Source: an uncultured Clostridium sp. (GTDB taxonomy: Bacteria; Bacillota; Clostridia; TANB77; CAG-508). From it: a stretch of DNA of 48,799 nucleotides. This document shows positions 35,446-42,576 of this stretch, piece by piece. Both the position numbers and the translations under genes were made by a program. The stretch spans positions 1 to 48,799 of the forward strand of contig CAMMLJ010000011.1 of the NCBI GenBank assembly GCA_946497695.1, given 5' to 3'. The notes beneath the pieces are model-generated. The model saw only the letters and a program-made list of their open reading frames with translations, ran no database searches and was not told the origin of the DNA. Numbering within the stretch: position 1 is the first letter of the stretch; every line of letters starts with the position of its first letter.

Positions 35446-36420
35446 TTATTTAATTAATTCTACATTTGCATATTTTGTACCAAAAGCTAATGCTGCACTA
35501 TGGGAGCTAAAGTATATGTCTATTTTGTTACCTTTAATAGCTCCACCTCTATCTTCTACTGTATATACAATTCCATTAATTTTTAATTTTGTTCCAAATG
35601 CAAAATTACCTGGAGCTGCTACTGTATGATTTGGTCTTGCATATGCCCCTGAAGCTGTTCTTCCTGTTGACTTACCACAACATAGAGCACATCCACAATA
35701 TGCTGTTAATTTATATCTTCCTAATGAAATTCCAGTAGCTGATGTTGTCACTGGTGCATTTGTTCTACTAGATCTATTTGTTACCGCTCTAACTTGAACG
35801 ACTTTATTTACTGGTTCTTCAAGTACTACAGAACTTATTTCTGTTCTTTCTATTTCTACATCATTTTGATATTTTACTCTATATGTTACTTCTTTCTTTC
35901 CTTCTTTACCTTCTTGTATAACTTGGTCTTTAGTTTGACTAGCACCATTTGCTACATTTTTTGTTACTGTTTCAAAAGGTATAGATTGAACTTCTACTAT
36001 TGTTTTCTCTGTTATTGGATTATATGCTTGTGCTATCATATCCATGCTTAACTCAGTTGTTTTTTCTTCTTCGGTATTTGCAGCTTCTGTTTCGTTTGAT
36101 ACTAATTCTGCAACTTCCTCTTGTGCTGTTTTTTCTGAAATTATTATTTCACCATTTGCACCAATTGTTGTATTTTCATCTGGTGTTACTTTTTCCTCTG
36201 GCAATAATATGATATGTTTTTCATCTAATATATCAGCAACTTTTGTTTTTGATGTTACTATATTCATTTCACAGCCATTAGATAATGTAATTTTTACATT
36301 TTTAACTTGTTTGTTTGCTGCGAATACACAAATTCCTGATATAAATAAAAATATTAAACAAATTCCAATTATTCTTTTAACCGATATAGATGCTTTTTCA
36401 TCATCTTTAATCTTTAACAT
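35446..36420 (-). CDS. G5 and 3D domain cell-wall protein, YabE/resuscitation-factor-like (324 aa)
   Basis: Membrane helix at about 14-34, then a DUF348-like domain (KNVKITLSNG, about 38-90), an acidic linker, a G5 domain (about 138-210, IVEVQSIPFETVTK ... VEIERTEISS pattern) and a C-terminal 3D domain (about 235-324). 3D domains are lytic transglycosylase folds. YCGCALCCGKSTGRTASG, VEDRGGAIKGNKIDIYF and FSSH are clear; the first of the three name-giving Asp (usually AVDP) is replaced (VAAPG). Likely peptidoglycan remodelling in spore germination or growth. GGAGG site; consensus promoter at 36491-36519; 5' leader with two hairpins. Confidence 0.92.
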   Translation of the reverse strand: MLKIKDDEKASISVKRIIGICLIFLFISGICVFAANKQVKNVKITLSNGCEMNIVTSKTKVADILDEKHIILLPEEKVTPDENTTIGANGEIIISEKTAQEEVAELVSNETEAANTEEEKTTELSMDMIAQAYNPITEKTIVEVQSIPFETVTKNVANGASQTKDQVIQEGKEGKKEVTYRVKYQNDVEIERTEISSVVLEEPVNKVVQVRAVTNRSSRTNAPVTTSATGISLGRYKLTAYCGCALCCGKSTGRTASGAYARPNHTVAAPGNFAFGTKLKINGIVYTVEDRGGAIKGNKIDIYFSSHSAALAFGTKYANVELIK

Positions 36421-36433
36421 AAATTCCTCCTTC

Positions 36434-36483
36434 GTGCGCCTGCACGATTAAAAAGTCACAAATTAAGCTTATTTTCCATAAGC
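36434..36483 (-). promoter_or_regulatory. 5' leader hairpins of the G5/3D gene
   Basis: On the - strand GCTTAT-GGAAA-ATAAGC (36467-36483) forms a hairpin near the predicted mRNA 5' end, and CGTGC-AGGC-GCACG (36434-36447) forms a GC-rich hairpin 3 nt before the GGAGG site. No known riboswitch is recognised. Confidence 0.5.
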
Positions 36484-36490
36484 AGATTTT

Positions 36491-36519
36491 ATTATACTAT
36501 ATATTTTTTCATATGTCAA
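36491..36519 (-). promoter_or_regulatory. consensus sigma-A promoter of the G5/3D gene
   Basis: On the - strand TTGACA (36514-36519), 17-nt spacer, TATAAT (36491-36496): a perfect consensus, rare in this window. Confidence 0.88.
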
Positions 36520-36610
36520 ATTTTCCAAAATTGTTAATATTTACTATATTATATTCATTGAAGGCAAGTTTTATGCATATATTTTATTTGTGTTACATTT
36601 ATATTATATG

Positions 36611-36639
36611 TTGTATTAAATCATATAATATGCTAAAAT
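36611..36639 (+). promoter_or_regulatory. probable promoter of lemA
   Basis: TTGTAT (36611-36616), 17-nt spacer, TAAAAT (36634-36639) with an extended TGC in front; the gene starts 22 nt later. Confidence 0.6.
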
Positions 36640-36661
36640 AACTGAAAGGAGGAGAGTATAT

Positions 36662-37219
36662 ATGGTTATTCCAATAATAATTATAGTTGTTGTTGTAATT
36701 TGTATCATAATTGTAGCAATGTATAATAATTTGGTAAGCCTACGTCAAAGGGTTCAAAACGCTTGGAGTCAAATAGATGTACAATTAAAAAGAAGATTTG
36801 ATTTAATTCCTAACTTACAAGAAACAGTAAAAGGATATATGGCACACGAAAGTGAAACATTTTCTAAAATTGCTGAACTTAGAACAGCTTGGGCTTCCTC
36901 TACTACAGTGGCAGAAAAGGCCGATATTGCCAATCAATTAACAGAAGCTTTAAAAACTATAATGGCTGTTTCTGAAAATTATCCAGACTTAAAAGCAAGC
37001 GAATCATTTGCACAACTACAAGAAGAATTAAGAAATACAGAAAATAAAATCGCTTACTCAAGACAATTTTATAATGATACAGTTACTATGTATAATACAA
37101 AAATAGAAATGTTTCCTTCAAATTTAATTGCAAAAGCATTTAATTTTAAGCCTAGCGAATTATTTGAAGTAGAAGATGAAAAAGAAAAACAAAATGTAAA
37201 AATTGATTTTTCAAAATAA
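36662..37219 (+). CDS. lemA: LemA family protein (185 aa)
   Basis: A membrane-anchored four-helix-bundle protein of uncertain role. One N-terminal membrane helix (about 2-22), then [29 protein letters not shown] signature in outline (the key [16 protein letters not shown]) and the C-terminal [19 protein letters not shown] ribosome site. It precedes htpX by 81 nt, with a terminator-like hairpin between them. Confidence 0.95.
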   Translation: MVIPIIIIVVVVICIIIVAMYNNLVSLRQRVQNAWSQIDVQLKRRFDLIPNLQETVKGYMAHESETFSKIAELRTAWASSTTVAEKADIANQLTEALKTIMAVSENYPDLKASESFAQLQEELRNTENKIAYSRQFYNDTVTMYNTKIEMFPSNLIAKAFNFKPSELFEVEDEKEKQNVKIDFSK

Positions 37220-37238
37220 TTTAATTTTAATAAAATCC

Positions 37239-37272
37239 AAAGATTTCTTTTAGTATAAAGAAATCTTTTTAA
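37239..37272 (+). terminator. terminator or attenuator between lemA and htpX
   Basis: Stem AAAGATTTCTTT / AAAGAAATCTTT with a 6-nt loop and TTTT after it. It may fully end lemA transcription or only lower htpX read-through. Confidence 0.75.
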
Positions 37273-37300
37273 ATATATATTATTAATGTGAGGTTTTATT

Positions 37301-38185
37301 ATGTATCAAGATATAAAAAGAAATAAAATAAAAACAGGATTTATAATATCTATTTATATAGTAGTAATAACATTAATTATCTATTATATATGTTATGCTT
37401 TAGACTTTGGAATATTTTCTATAATAATAGCACTAATTGTATCTATTGCATCTGCATGGGGCTCATATTATTATAGCGACAAAATTGTTTTATCCATAAA
37501 TAGAGCTCGACCTGCTACCGAAGAGGAAAATAAAAAATTAATAAATATATTAGATGCTTTAATGGTTTCTTCAGGATTACAACATAAGCCAAAATTATAT
37601 GTAATGGATTCTAACCAACCAAATGCATTTGCTACAGGTAGAGATCCAGAGCATTCTGTAATTTGTGTAACAACTGCATTATTAGATAAATTAGATTATT
37701 ATGAACTAGAAGGAGTAGTTGCCCATGAAATGGGACATATTAAAAATTATGACATTAGACTTTCTGCTATTTTAACAGTTATGGTAGGATTAGTCATAAT
37801 ATTATCTGATTTCTTTTCCAGAGCATTTTTATGGCGTAGATTTGATGATGATAACAGAGGCTCAAATGGAATTATGGTTCTTATTAGTCTAATTTTACTT
37901 GTTTTAGCTGGTTTTTTCGGTAAATTAATGAAACTTGCTATTTCTAGGAAACGTGAATTTATGGCTGATGCAACAGCTGTCGAATTCACCAGAAATCCAG
38001 ATGCTTTAATTTCTGCATTAACTAAACTAGATTCTGATAGTTCTAAACTAGAACAAGCTAATAATTCAACAGAAAATATGTATATAGTTTCACCATTTAA
38101 AGGAAAGCAAAAGAAAGCTAATAATTGGTTTTCTACTCATCCATCTATAGAAGACAGAATAGAAGCAATAAAAAATCTAAAATAG
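37301..38185 (+). CDS. htpX: membrane zinc metalloprotease HtpX (294 aa)
   Basis: An M48 protease that degrades damaged membrane proteins. Helices at about 11-32, 36-54, 155-175 and 190-212; the catalytic HEMGH (His142, Glu143, His146) and the downstream EFMADATAV third-ligand region are present; CxR-type WFSTHPSIEDRIE-like end (FSTHPSIEDR). Start ATG at 37301 with a short AGG site. Its TAG stop is the start of a REP-like repeat (TAGGGATTT), as in the aminopeptidase gene. Confidence 0.95.
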   Translation: MYQDIKRNKIKTGFIISIYIVVITLIIYYICYALDFGIFSIIIALIVSIASAWGSYYYSDKIVLSINRARPATEEENKKLINILDALMVSSGLQHKPKLYVMDSNQPNAFATGRDPEHSVICVTTALLDKLDYYELEGVVAHEMGHIKNYDIRLSAILTVMVGLVIILSDFFSRAFLWRRFDDDNRGSNGIMVLISLILLVLAGFFGKLMKLAISRKREFMADATAVEFTRNPDALISALTKLDSDSSKLEQANNSTENMYIVSPFKGKQKKANNWFSTHPSIEDRIEAIKNLK

Positions 38186-38273
38186 GGATTTAGAAAAACA
38201 AATATTTTGGAACGTTTCTTAGGGATTTTGGGATGTTCTTTCGGGATTGGGGGACGATCCTTTTTTCCCTATT
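38183..38273. repeat. degenerate REP-like repeat array, copy f
   Basis: Begins at the htpX stop codon (ATAGGGATTTAG) and continues with TTGGAACGTTTCTTAGGGAT, GGGATGTTCTTTCGGGATTG and GGGGACGATCC, closing with TTTCCCTATT: two or three merged units of the dispersed family. Confidence 0.7.
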
Positions 38274-38295
38274 TTAATTAGATTTTCAAAAATAT

Positions 38296-38330
38296 AGCCA
38301 CTAAATGAAATCAAAATTTCGATAGTGGCT
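38296..38330. terminator. terminator between htpX and tatD
   Basis: Stem AGCCACTA / TAGTGGCT with an inner GAAAT/ATTTC pairing; T-rich flanks on both sides, between convergent genes. Confidence 0.75.
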
Positions 38331-38343
38331 TTAATTTTATTAT

Positions 38344-39123
38344 TTATTTTATTCTAAAAATTCTTTTGGCATTTTCATATGCCATATTTTGAACTTCTTC
38401 AAATGTTCTCCCTTTAACTTCTGCTATTTTCATTAAAATATATTGAACTTTTCTTGGATCATTCCTTTTTCCTCTATATGGCTCTGGAGATAAATAAGGA
38501 CTATCTGTTTCTACTAACAATCTATCATCTGGTACCATATTTATTATTTCGGATGCATTTTTTGAATTTTTAAATGTCGTTGGTCCAGCAAAAGATATGT
38601 AAAAACCTAATTTAAGGCCTTCTTTTACAAGTTCTCTATTAAATGGACAACAATGAAATATTCCTCCACATTTAACATCATTTGTCTTCAAAATATCTAT
38701 TGTATCCATTACTGCATCTCTTGTATGAATTTGTATTGGCAATTCTAATTTATTTGCTAATTTTATTTGCTCTATAAAAGCATATCGTTGTAAATCTTTA
38801 TTTTCTGTATTCCAATGATAATCAAGTCCAATTTCTCCTACGGCAACAATCTTTTCAGAAGTTCTATACAATTCATTTAATTGATCTATCTCTTCTTTTA
38901 TTCCATTAATATTATCTGGAATATCATTTGGTGATATTCCTATTGTTGCATAAATAAAATTATATCTATTAGCTAAATTAATAGATTCTTTGCTACTTTC
39001 TAAGCTATATCCTGCTGTAACTAGCTTTTCTACACCCTCATTATTTAATTTTAGGATTAACTCCTCCCTGTCTTCATTAAATTTTTCATCATTTAAATGA
39101 CAATGTGAATCAAATAATTTCAT
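38344..39123 (-). CDS. tatD: TatD family metal-dependent DNase (259 aa)
   Basis: TIM-barrel hydrolase; family members act as 3'-5' DNases in repair. Metal ligands: FDSHCHLND (His7, His9), VGEIGLDYH (Glu), IHTRDA (His), FHCCPF (His), VETDSPYL (Asp). The full family length is present. It starts 18 nt after acpS and is presumably co-transcribed with it. Confidence 0.95.
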   Translation of the reverse strand: MKLFDSHCHLNDEKFNEDREELILKLNNEGVEKLVTAGYSLESSKESINLANRYNFIYATIGISPNDIPDNINGIKEEIDQLNELYRTSEKIVAVGEIGLDYHWNTENKDLQRYAFIEQIKLANKLELPIQIHTRDAVMDTIDILKTNDVKCGGIFHCCPFNRELVKEGLKLGFYISFAGPTTFKNSKNASEIINMVPDDRLLVETDSPYLSPEPYRGKRNDPRKVQYILMKIAEVKGRTFEEVQNMAYENAKRIFRIK

Positions 39124-39141
39124 AATATTTCCTCTTCTCTT

Positions 39142-39516
39142 TTAGTCTTCTATTTCGGCAATACACACTGCTGTTGCATATTCTCTACAATGGGATATAC
39201 TTATATCTATACTTTTAATTTTAGATTTATCTATTACATCTGTATATAGTTGAACATATGGACTTCCATCTTTATCATTAATTATTTCAAAATCAGTCCA
39301 CTTAATTTTATATTTATCCCCTATAATATTAGATAAAGCTTTAAATATTGCTTCTTTGGCTGCAAACCTACCACTATAGCTTTGATATTTTTGAACATTT
39401 TTACTCTCACAATATTCAATTTCTTTTTCTGTATAGACTCTTTCTCTAAAACCCTCTTTCTCTAGTGCATCTTTTATCCTATTTATTTCTATTATATCAG
39501 TTCCACATTTTATCAT
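39142..39516 (-). CDS. acpS: holo-[acyl-carrier-protein] synthase (124 aa)
   Basis: Transfers 4'-phosphopantetheine from CoA to acyl carrier protein in fatty-acid synthesis. Signature residues: CGTDIIEINRI (Asp7), RFAAKEAIFKAL (Glu of AAKEA) and ISISHCREYA. Normal length. Followed by tatD; a hairpin of REP-like type separates it from the upstream gene. Confidence 0.96.
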   Translation of the reverse strand: MIKCGTDIIEINRIKDALEKEGFRERVYTEKEIEYCESKNVQKYQSYSGRFAAKEAIFKALSNIIGDKYKIKWTDFEIINDKDGSPYVQLYTDVIDKSKIKSIDISISHCREYATAVCIAEIED

Positions 39517-39555
39517 AATTTATTCCTCCTTTTGATAAAATAAATTATACAAAAA

Positions 39556-39591
39556 AATCGGGATTGTAGGACCGTCCCCAAATCCCGATTA
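39556..39591 (-). terminator. terminator of the 411-aa gene, formed by REP-like copy g
   Basis: On the - strand AATCGGGATT, a 15-nt core containing GGGGACGGTCC, then AATCCCGATT and TTTTT. A perfect 10-bp stem. The TAA stop of the gene lies at its edge (39589-39591), so the dispersed repeat works as the terminator. Confidence 0.82.
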
Positions 39592-40824
39592 ACTTAATAG
39601 TACTACAAAATTTATTATGTTTAATATTAAAGATATTATTAATACTAACATTATTATCTTGTTACTTTTTGCTGTCTTCTCTATATTAGATTCTTTGTAT
39701 AAAATATCATATTCATTCTTTAGTTTCCAATATAATTTATCTAATTCTAAATTTTCTGACCAGCTTTTAGTTAGTAACTCTCCTATATTATCTGTAGTAA
39801 TATCTTGTAACCATACATTATGCGTAAAATTTAAAAATTCTTTTCTTAATTTCGTAGCTTTCGTAGCACTTTTATATTGATCTATTAATGTTTGCATATA
39901 AATTTTTTTGTATAACTGTAATATATACATATAAATATATACTTTTTCGTAAAGAAATGGTAATTTCGTATAATTAAATGTATCTACTCCTGAAGTAAAT
40001 AATGTTGTTGCTTGGTTAGAAAAACCAAATTTTATATACTCCCATTTATCTAGTATATCTATTTTTCTATCTTCCTTGCTAAATTCCACATTCAAATTAT
40101 AATTACTTGGCAATACATTTGTATACTTATAAAATTGATGTTTAATATTTTCAAAATTTTTATTTTTATTCCAATGTTCTTGGTCTATACATGAATATGA
40201 ATAAGTTAAAAATTTATTTGTATCTATATTTATATTTCTTGTATAACTTCCTACTATTTCGTCTACTATATCTGTTATTTTCTTAATATCATCAAATTCA
40301 CTTGTTTGAATCTTTATATTATCAAACTGTTTCATAGAAATAAATTCTGATTTTATATCTTTAAATTTATAATTAAAATTTAGTACATCATCAAATTGTT
40401 CTAAATCTTCTATAGCTGTTTTTAGCAATATAAAGCATTCTCCAGTATAAAAACAAATTATTTCTATTTTTTCTATCTTAAAAAATATTCCATTATTTCT
40501 GCCTGCTTTTCCTTGTGCATTTTTACCCAAATTATATTCGAATATAGTACAAGGATACTTCTGAAGTATTGTTGCTTGTAAGCCCACATCTAATTCCTTA
40601 AATTTCTTTCTCTTATTTTCTGAAAAATCAAATGTTGGAAACATAAATCTTCTTACTTTAGGTAAAAATTTGTTATATATATCCAAGTCTTTTTGTTTTT
40701 CAAAAATTCTTAGTTTACATTTCTTGTTTCTTAACAAGTTCTGCAAATACTTTGAATATTTATTTTGTTCAATTATATACGGATATATAAAATATGTATA
40801 TTGATATCTTGTCTTTAGTTCCAT
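39589..40824 (-). CDS. unrecognised tail-anchored protein (411 aa)
   Basis: I do not recognise the family. About 385 residues of mostly soluble, Lys/Tyr/Phe/Ile-rich sequence precede a single hydrophobic C-terminal segment (about 388-411, IIMLVLIISLILNIINFVVLLS in outline), so it is probably a tail-anchored membrane protein facing the cytoplasm. There is no signal peptide. The region about 340-385 (FTHNVWLQDITTDNIGELL, LDKLYWKLKNEYDILYKES) looks helical and faintly recalls CorA-like cytoplasmic stalks, a weak impression. It follows the WG-repeat gene by 24 nt and is likely in one operon with it. Confidence 0.75.
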   Translation of the reverse strand: MELKTRYQYTYFIYPYIIEQNKYSKYLQNLLRNKKCKLRIFEKQKDLDIYNKFLPKVRRFMFPTFDFSENKRKKFKELDVGLQATILQKYPCTIFEYNLGKNAQGKAGRNNGIFFKIEKIEIICFYTGECFILLKTAIEDLEQFDDVLNFNYKFKDIKSEFISMKQFDNIKIQTSEFDDIKKITDIVDEIVGSYTRNINIDTNKFLTYSYSCIDQEHWNKNKNFENIKHQFYKYTNVLPSNYNLNVEFSKEDRKIDILDKWEYIKFGFSNQATTLFTSGVDTFNYTKLPFLYEKVYIYMYILQLYKKIYMQTLIDQYKSATKATKLRKEFLNFTHNVWLQDITTDNIGELLTKSWSENLELDKLYWKLKNEYDILYKESNIEKTAKSNKIIMLVLIISLILNIINFVVLLS

Positions 40825-40848
40825 TTATTCTACCTCTTTTGTTAAATT

Positions 40849-42372
40849 TTATTTTGTGTAGTATGTAGCATTTGAATCCACACTACCTAAATGCCACTCT
40901 CCTATGAAGTCAATATTTATATTATTAGAAAAATCATATTGTGGGTTAACTATTTCTTCTCCTTTTTCATTTATTGCTCCCCATTTTCCATCTTTTTGAA
41001 CTGCTGCATATCCATATTCATTTTGTTCTGTTGCGTCATCATATTGATAATCCACTACTACCTTACCATCTTTATCTACATAACCATATTTATCATTTTG
41101 TTTATCCAAAAATAATGTATTTGAAGTATTTATATCTTTTTCTGATCTTTCTTCAAATCTGAAATTGTAATATTTATTTTCATTATCTTGTCTTACTTTT
41201 ATATATCCTCTACTGGTATTAATTTCCGTAACTATTCCAGTTAATTTTGTTTCTAAATTATTATTTAATAGATTTGAAGTTATTCCATCTTCACTTGCTT
41301 CTATTATATCTGCTGTTTGTATATAATTTATTGTTGTATAAGTAGGATTTAATACTATCTCATCATTTCTCTTAGCTATTCCATATTTTCCATTTTGTTC
41401 AATTATATATGAATCTACAAAAGCAAATTTTATATCATCATATACTGTATTTAATATTGTTTCCCCTGTATTGCTTATTACTCCTACTTTATTATTTGTA
41501 TTTTGTATAATTACATTACCATTTTTTAGACCTAATACATCTTTAACATTTTTTAGTCCATCAGAAAATGTTACTTCACCATTTCTTTGTACTAATTCCC
41601 AATTATTATTTTCTTTTACTACATATATTCCATTATCTGTTAAACTTTTTATATCTTGATATTTTGTATCTAAAACTTTTTGATTATTGCAATCTACTAT
41701 TCCATATAGATTATCTTCTGTTATTACTATATATCCTGATGTATAATCTGTTCCTAAACCTCTTATTTCTTTGTATTGTGGCTCTATTATTACCTTACCA
41801 GTACTGTCTACTAGTCCAATTTTTTCATCTTTTTCTACCAATATACTATTATTAGTATTCTTTAAGGAATATAAATCGTCATATTCACATGGCAATATTT
41901 CTCTTCCTTCTATATTAATTATTCCATACTTACCATTTTTTTGAACTTTAATAGCGTTTTGTTCATAAGAAATTATGTTGTTTGAATCATAATTTGCAAT
42001 TGGTTCTATATTTTCATAATCTGTAAATACCTCTTCATTTTTTGAATTTAACGCTTTTGTTTTATATGTATTATTTGAATAATCTACATCATATGTACAT
42101 AAAAATATATCTGTTCTATTATTTGGTATTACAATATATTCTTGGTAAGATGGAGCTATTACTTCTTGTCCTTTATTATTTATTACTCCATATTTATTAT
42201 CTTGAAAAGAGGTAAAATAATAATTGTTTGTCATTCTTTCCCCTTTTCCATTTGTTACTAATTTATATATCACAAAAACAAACATAACTATTACTAAAAG
42301 TGCAACAACTACTGCTAAGACCTTTTTCATGTTGAGTTTTGCTTCCCCATTATATCGTTTTCCTCTACTCAT
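40849..42372 (-). CDS. WG-repeat protein with N-terminal membrane anchor (507 aa)
   Basis: At least eight WG (KWG-type) repeats, with cores such as KYGVINNKGQEVI, KYGIINIEGREIL, KIGLVDSTGKVII, KYGYVDKDGKVVV and KWGAINEKGEEIV. The membrane helix is at about 17-38 (AVVVALLVIVMFVFVIYK) with the repeats outside. The ATG at 42372 has GGAGG upstream; the 17-codon upstream extension is not likely. WG proteins are often linked to envelope or surface functions, unspecified. First gene of a probable two-gene operon with the 411-aa gene. Confidence 0.9.
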   Translation of the reverse strand: MSRGKRYNGEAKLNMKKVLAVVVALLVIVMFVFVIYKLVTNGKGERMTNNYYFTSFQDNKYGVINNKGQEVIAPSYQEYIVIPNNRTDIFLCTYDVDYSNNTYKTKALNSKNEEVFTDYENIEPIANYDSNNIISYEQNAIKVQKNGKYGIINIEGREILPCEYDDLYSLKNTNNSILVEKDEKIGLVDSTGKVIIEPQYKEIRGLGTDYTSGYIVITEDNLYGIVDCNNQKVLDTKYQDIKSLTDNGIYVVKENNNWELVQRNGEVTFSDGLKNVKDVLGLKNGNVIIQNTNNKVGVISNTGETILNTVYDDIKFAFVDSYIIEQNGKYGIAKRNDEIVLNPTYTTINYIQTADIIEASEDGITSNLLNNNLETKLTGIVTEINTSRGYIKVRQDNENKYYNFRFEERSEKDINTSNTLFLDKQNDKYGYVDKDGKVVVDYQYDDATEQNEYGYAAVQKDGKWGAINEKGEEIVNPQYDFSNNINIDFIGEWHLGSVDSNATYYTK

Positions 42373-42533
42373 TTTGTTTCCTCCGTAAGAAATTTTGTTT
42401 TTTACATATACAATATACCACATTTTTATTACAAATTACAACTAAATATGCAAATTTTATATTAAGTTAATGCCAAAATTTTTTGTAGAATTTTAAAAGT
42501 ATATTTTGACTTGCCAATTGCCTATAAATAGTA

Positions 42534-42562
42534 CAAAAAAAGCTCTCTTTTAGAGAACTTTT
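42534..42562 (-). terminator. terminator after spoIIE
   Basis: On the - strand AAAGTTCTCT / AGAGAGCTTT (one U-G pair), AAA loop, then TTTTTTT. Confidence 0.85.
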
Positions 42563-42576
42563 TCTATTTATGTATA

